From an uncultured cyanobacterium (lineage in GTDB: Bacteria > Cyanobacteriota > Cyanobacteriia > PCC-6307 > Cyanobiaceae), in NCBI GenBank assembly GCA_903921295.1, contig CAIXOZ010000075.1:1-8455 (forward strand): a DNA stretch of 8,455 bases, written 5' to 3'. Position 1 is the stretch's first letter; the number at the start of each line of letters is the position of its first letter. Positions 5,801 to 8,455 of the stretch are shown here, piece after piece. The position numbers and the translations under genes are program-made. The notes beneath the pieces were generated by a model. The model searched no databases. It had not been told where the DNA came from and saw only the letters and a program-made list of their open reading frames with translations.

Positions 5801-7528
5801 GCCTGTTCCCAGATCAAGCAGATCGCCTCAGGCCGTTTCGGTGTCACGCCGGAATACCTGCGCAGTGGCAGCCAGCTGGAGATCAAGGTGGCCCAGGGGG
5901 CCAAACCCGGCGAGGGTGGCCAGCTGCCCGGTCCGAAGGTGGACCCGTACATCGCCTGGCTGCGCAACAGCAAGGCCGGCGTGGCCCTGATCTCGCCACC
6001 GCCTCACCACGACATCTATTCGATCGAGGACCTGGCCCAGCTGATCCACGACCTGCACCAGGTGCATCCCGCGGCCCGGGTGAGTGTGAAGCTGGTGGCC
6101 GAGATCGGCATCGGCACCATCGCTGCGGGTGTGGCCAAGGCCAATGCCGATGTGATTCAGATCTCCGGCCACGATGGCGGCACAGGCGCCTCGCCGCTGA
6201 GTTCGATCAAGCATGCCGGCAGCCCCTGGGAGCTCGGCCTCACCGAGGTGCATCGCTCCCTGCTCGAGAACGGCCTGCGCGACCGCGTGCTGCTGCGTGC
6301 CGACGGTGGCCTCAAGACCGGCTGGGATGTGATCATCGCGGCCCTGCTCGGGGCGGAGGAATACGGCTTCGGTTCGGTCGCGATGATTGCCGAGGGATGC
6401 ATCATGGCCCGCGTCTGCCACACCAACAATTGCCCGGTTGGCGTGGCCACCCAGAAGGAGGCGCTCCGCAAACGTTTCACCGGCCTGCCCGAGCATGTGG
6501 TCAATTTCTTCCTCTACGTGGCGGAGGAGGTGCGCCAGCTGCTGAGCGTGCTCGGCGTGGCCAGGCTTGAGGATCTGATCGGCCGCTCGGAGCTGCTGCA
6601 ACCCCGCCAGGTGGCCCTGGCCAAGACCCAGGCCCTGGATCTGACCTGCCTGATCGCCCCGATCGAGGCCGCGGCCGACCGCAGCTGGTTACGGCATGCC
6701 GATCAGGCCCATGGCAATGGCGTGATCCTCGAGGATCAGCTCCTGGCCGATCCTGAGCTGCTGGCGGCGATCGAGGGCCATGGCCGCCTCTCGCGCACCC
6801 TGGCGATCGTCAACACCGACCGCAGCGTCGGCGCCCGCCTGGCTGGTGAGATCGCCGCTCGTCACGGCAACACAGGCTTCCAGGGTCAGCTTGACCTCAG
6901 CTTCGAAGGCGCGGCCGGACAGAGCTTCGGGGCCTTCAACGTCCAGGGCATGAACGTGCGCCTGATCGGTGAAGCGAACGACTACGTCGGCAAGGGCATC
7001 AACGGGGGACGTCTGACCGTGGTGCCTCCACCCGGCGGCCATGACCCCGGCAGTCAGGTGATCCTCGGCAACACCTGCCTGTATGGCGCCACCGGCGGTG
7101 AACTGTTTGCCCTCGGCCGCGCCGGTGAGCGTTTCGCTGTCCGCAACAGCGGTGTCCGCACCGTGGTGGAGGGTGCCGGCGACCACTGTTGCGAGTACAT
7201 GACCGGCGGTGTGGTGGTGGTGCTCGGCAGCACCGGTCGCAATGTCGGCGCCGGCATGACCGGAGGCGTGGCCTTCATCCTCGATGAACAGGCAGGCCTG
7301 AGCGAGCGGGTGAACCGGGAGATCGTCAGCCTTGTCGATCTCACCACCCCCGAGCAGGAAGCGATGCTCAAGCCGTTGCTGGAGGCCCACCGTCAGGCCA
7401 CCGGCAGCAGCAAGGCCACCGAGATCCTGGCGGACTGGATCCGCTGGAAGAGCCTCTTCAAGGTGCTGGTGCCCCCGAGCGAGACCACCAATGTGGGCCT
7501 CGCCGAGCGCGCAGCGGTTGCCGCCTGA
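2867..7528 (+). CDS. gltS: Ferredoxin-dependent glutamate synthase (Fd-GOGAT)
   Basis: This enzyme makes two glutamates from glutamine and 2-oxoglutarate using reduced ferredoxin, completing the GS-GOGAT route of ammonium assimilation in the cytoplasm. The product has 1553 residues, typical of cyanobacterial Fd-GOGAT. Cys46 in KDACGVGF is the Ntn-type amidotransferase nucleophile, so residues 1-45 should be a cleaved propeptide. HRRFSTNT (251-258) and GHNGEIN (272-278) belong to the same glutaminase domain (about 46-440). A central domain follows (about 490-790), then the FMN/synthase domain (about 850-1230) with ASGRFGVT (from 987) and GHDGGTG (1101-1107). Cys1178, Cys1184 and Cys1189 (C-x5-C-x4-C) are the 3Fe-4S ligands. 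The GxGxG beta-helix domain is at about 1300-1510. The segment from about 955 to 980, between GGEDPARFHA and the ASGRFGVT motif, corresponds to the ferredoxin loop absent from NADPH-type GltB. No gltD lies adjacent, in agreement. One local oddity is a Gly/Ser/Thr-rich stretch at about 648-664. The gene is also called glsF or gltB in some annotations. Confidence 0.98.
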   Translation: MLLVPPWRTGRGFTRTPPGMPLRSRPVWPHCDSEAPIAVAGEKDACGVGFLANLRGEASAWVLQQALRGLDCMEHRGGCGGDGDSGDGAGVLCGIPWSYLEAVWPEAAATSGPRGLGMVFLPADAGRREQARRFCDEEAVSLGLRSLGWREVPVDSSVLGPLARSTAPVIEQWLLAADLEADALEALLFRLRRRCGDRAREAWGAGSSDLYFASLSGRTVVYKGMVRSEVLAAFYGDLRDPRFAVSFAVYHRRFSTNTLPRWPLAQPMRLLGHNGEINTLLGNINWARASEASLDAVWGEAARDLKPVVNPAFSDSANLDATLELLVRSGRPITESLLTLVPEAFRDQPELADKPEIRAFYEYSACTQEPWDGPALLVFADGRNVGATLDRNGLRPARYCITNDGFVVMGSETGVVELEESRIIEKGRLGPGQMLAVDLENGRLLRNWEVKQEVASRHPYGQWLVDHRRSLEPQPWTQERVLGDLDLLQQQTACGFTAEDFDLVIEDMAGAAKEPTYCMGDDIPLAVLSGKPHLLYDYFKQRFAQVTNPPIDPLREKLVMSLEMHLGRRGSPLRPEPNAARVLHLASPILNEAELAALGSHGLPLSTLSTQLPVAEGPAALADAVTRLQAAAEAAVRAGSQILVLSDRVDGGGQASCVSGGTTAVPPLLAVGAVHHHLLNQGLRLQTSLVVETAQCWSTHHLACLIGYGASAVCPWLTWETARHWLAQPKVQTNIERGKLPALTPDQVQANVRKALEDGLRKILSKIGISLLASYHGAQIFEAIGIGADLITLAFKGTTSRVAGLSLNELASETLSFHAKAFPELNRTKLEFMGFVQYRTGGEYHLNSPEMAKALHAAVEAGPGYDHFNTYKTLLENRPVTALRDLLELRPAPTPLPIDQVESIESICSRFCTGGMSLGALSREAHEVLAIAMNRIGGKSNSGEGGEDPARFHALQDVDGEGRSATLPGIAGLRNGDTACSQIKQIASGRFGVTPEYLRSGSQLEIKVAQGAKPGEGGQLPGPKVDPYIAWLRNSKAGVALISPPPHHDIYSIEDLAQLIHDLHQVHPAARVSVKLVAEIGIGTIAAGVAKANADVIQISGHDGGTGASPLSSIKHAGSPWELGLTEVHRSLLENGLRDRVLLRADGGLKTGWDVIIAALLGAEEYGFGSVAMIAEGCIMARVCHTNNCPVGVATQKEALRKRFTGLPEHVVNFFLYVAEEVRQLLSVLGVARLEDLIGRSELLQPRQVALAKTQALDLTCLIAPIEAAADRSWLRHADQAHGNGVILEDQLLADPELLAAIEGHGRLSRTLAIVNTDRSVGARLAGEIAARHGNTGFQGQLDLSFEGAAGQSFGAFNVQGMNVRLIGEANDYVGKGINGGRLTVVPPPGGHDPGSQVILGNTCLYGATGGELFALGRAGERFAVRNSGVRTVVEGAGDHCCEYMTGGVVVVLGSTGRNVGAGMTGGVAFILDEQAGLSERVNREIVSLVDLTTPEQEAMLKPLLEAHRQATGSSKATEILADWIRWKSLFKVLVPPSETTNVGLAERAAVAA
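4840..4870 (+). repeat. Perfect 13-bp inverted repeat inside gltS
   Basis: CAGTGGCGGCACG (4840-4852) and CGTGCCGCCACTG (4858-4870) are exact reverse complements separated by five bases. The structure would be a very stable GC-rich hairpin in the gltS mRNA and in its DNA. It encodes part of VSGGTTAVPPLL (residues 658-669), in the central domain just after ILVLSDR and just before the conserved LLAVGAVHHH. A weaker 7-bp hairpin (arms 4755-4761 and 4766-4772) lies about 70 nt upstream. Confidence 0.8.
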
Positions 7529-7544
7529 GTGCCGCGGTCGGCCG

Positions 7545-7898
7545 GTGCCCTGGTTCGTCAAGACCGAAACGTTCACTCCCGCCTTCCTGGCCCTGGATCG
7601 GGCGGAGCGCTCCGCCCATCTGGCCCGCCACCGGGCCTGGGTGCAGGCCCTGCGTGATCAGACCCAGGAGATGGCCAGCGGTTTCCTCGTTGATGGTGAG
7701 CGCAGGCCCGGTGGCGGCGGACTCCTGCTGTTGCGGGCCCCGGACCATGCAGCAGCAGCAGCCCTGATCGCCCAGGATCCCCTGATTGCGGCAGGTTGGG
7801 TTCACTGGCAGTTGCACCAGTGGGTGCCCGCCGTCGGCGATCTGGCCGTGGGTCCGCCAGAGGCGCCCGACCTGGCCGGGAATGATCAGCGCGGGTGA
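7545..7898 (+). CDS. YciI-like (YCII-related) small protein
   Basis: The product has 117 residues, starting at GTG with VPWFVKTETFTPAF. The pattern fits the YCII-related fold: an N-terminal strand (PWFVKTETF), a helix with a conserved His (His25 in ERSAHLARHRAWVQALRD), a second strand with Gly (ASGFLVDGE, 44-52), LLLLRAPD (60-67) and an Ala-rich helix ending in AQDPLIAAG (76-84). The last of these matches the usual DPF/DPL motif. Family members are dimeric ferredoxin-fold proteins whose His-Asp pair resembles an active site; most have no known reaction. The GTG at 7545 was chosen because the family-like sequence begins there; no Shine-Dalgarno is visible. The frame is open further upstream inside gltS, but only as a shadow. 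It starts 16 nt after the gltS stop, which suggests co-transcription and perhaps translational coupling. Its last 13 bp overlap the 3' end of lipA on the other strand. The C-terminal 17 residues (AVGPPEAPDLAGNDQRG) look disordered. Confidence 0.82.
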   Translation: MPWFVKTETFTPAFLALDRAERSAHLARHRAWVQALRDQTQEMASGFLVDGERRPGGGGLLLLRAPDHAAAAALIAQDPLIAAGWVHWQLHQWVPAVGDLAVGPPEAPDLAGNDQRG

Positions 7899-8455
7899 CG
7901 CTGCATCAGCCGTTGCACTTCGCCGGCGTGGTAACTGCTGCGGGTGAGCGGGGTGCTCACCACCTGAAGAAAGCCGAGTTCGTTTTCCCCATGCTGGCGG
8001 AAGCGCTCGAACTGTTCCGGCGTGACGAAACGATCCACCGGCAGATGCTTCGGTCCTGGAGAGAGGTACTGGCCGATGGTGACGATGTCGACATCGTGAC
8101 GGCGTAGATCGGCCAGCACCGCCAGAACTTCGCTGTCGCTTTCGCCCAGGCCCACCATCAGGCCTGATTTGGTGTAGACCCGCGGCCAGTGCTGATGAAC
8201 CCGCTGCAGCAGCTCCAGGGAGCGTTCGTAGAGCCCCTGGGGCCGGGCCCGTTTGTAGAGGCGCGGTACGGTCTCGATGTTGTGGTTGAGCACCTCGGGA
8301 GCGGCGGCCATCACGGCGGCCAGGGCGTCCCAGTCGCCGCAGAAATCGGGGATCAGCAGTTCGACCGTGGTCTGGGGGGAGCGCTCACGGACCTGTTCGA
8401 TGCAGGCCACGAACTGACAGGCACCGCCGTCGGCGAGGTCGTCGCGGTTCACCGA
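7886..8455 (-). CDS. lipA: Lipoyl synthase, C-terminal part (5' end cut by window edge)
   Basis: LipA is a radical-SAM enzyme that inserts two sulfur atoms into octanoyl groups on lipoyl-dependent proteins such as the pyruvate dehydrogenase E2 subunit. The visible 189 residues begin SVNRDDLADGG and include LLIPDFCGD, NHNIETVPRLYKRARP, KSGLMVGLGE, GQYLSPGPKHLPVDRFVTPEQF and, near the end, RSSYHAGE. The RSSY serine is a ligand of the auxiliary 4Fe-4S cluster that is consumed as sulfur donor. The cysteine motifs for both clusters, in the first hundred or so residues, lie beyond the right edge and cannot be checked. A GTG at 8452-8450 is an internal valine (TSVNRDD motif of the family), not a start. 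Cyanobacteria often carry two lipA copies, and which one this is cannot be decided here. The gene is convergent with the YciI-like gene and overlaps its 3' end. Confidence 0.96.
   Translation of the reverse strand, partial: SVNRDDLADGGACQFVACIEQVRERSPQTTVELLIPDFCGDWDALAAVMAAAPEVLNHNIETVPRLYKRARPQGLYERSLELLQRVHQHWPRVYTKSGLMVGLGESDSEVLAVLADLRRHDVDIVTIGQYLSPGPKHLPVDRFVTPEQFERFRQHGENELGFLQVVSTPLTRSSYHAGEVQRLMQRHPR
7943..7961. repeat. Hairpin within the lipA 3' coding end, just past the yciI-like stop
   Basis: GGTGAGC (7943-7949) and GCTCACC (7955-7961) are a perfect 7-bp inverted repeat with a 5-base loop. It lies 44 nt after the stop of the rightward YciI-like gene and inside the last codons of lipA (encoding STPLT before RSSY). 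No T-run follows in either direction, so a classical intrinsic terminator is not supported. It is the nearest stable structure that could help end the gltS-yciI transcript. The same bases are constrained by lipA coding, so chance is a fair alternative. Confidence 0.35.

Noticed and set aside
5828..6601. 257-codon minus-strand open frame within gltS
   Set aside because: It is opposite the FMN and 3Fe-4S domain of GltS, with no family motif and no start signal; a composition artefact.
6689..7576. 295-codon minus-strand open frame over the end of gltS
   Set aside because: It is opposite the conserved GxGxG domain, and its composition (Ala/Gly/His-rich) is that of a shadow frame.
7803..7822. Inverted repeat CACTGG/CCAGTG with an 8-base loop
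   Set aside because: It is a 6-bp stem with a wide loop, created by the similar codons of HWQLHQW in the YciI-like protein, and has no T-run; chance is the simplest account.

Overview
The window comes from a high-GC cyanobacterium, most likely a picocyanobacterium of the Synechococcus/Cyanobium group. The evidence is a ferredoxin-type glutamate synthase with no gltD beside it, a cyanobacterial-type S7 N-terminus (MSRRNAA) and strongly GC-biased third codon positions. The assignment rests on recalled family features, not on a database search.

The left part is a leftward block. A secreted-type phosphodiester glycosidase-family protein (2754 to 913) is followed after 19 nt by a small A-type iron-sulfur carrier-like protein (893 to 537), after 53 nt by rpsL (483 to 109), and after 88 nt by rpsG, of which only the first 20 bases are present. 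The close spacing suggests that transcription of the start of the str (ribosomal protein) operon can begin well upstream. Small perfect hairpins sit in the rpsL leader and in the rpsL-rpsG gap.

A 112-bp divergent intergenic region (2755-2866) separates this block from a rightward pair. The first gene is gltS, encoding the 1553-residue ferredoxin-dependent glutamate synthase, with a GTG start behind a strong GGAGG Shine-Dalgarno. Sixteen nt after it comes a 117-residue YciI-like protein. The 3' end of that gene overlaps by 13 bp the 3' end of a convergent lipoyl synthase gene (lipA), whose N-terminal third lies beyond the right edge.

Functionally this is core metabolism and translation: ammonium assimilation (GltS), lipoate synthesis (LipA), Fe-S delivery (the IscA-like protein) and ribosome assembly (S12/S7). 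There is no transposon, CRISPR array, tRNA, defence cassette or other accessory island. The most unusual non-coding signal is a perfect 13-bp inverted repeat inside gltS (4840-4870). It coincides with what appears to be a short lineage-specific Gly/Ser/Thr insertion in the protein. I see no convincing undescribed multi-gene system.
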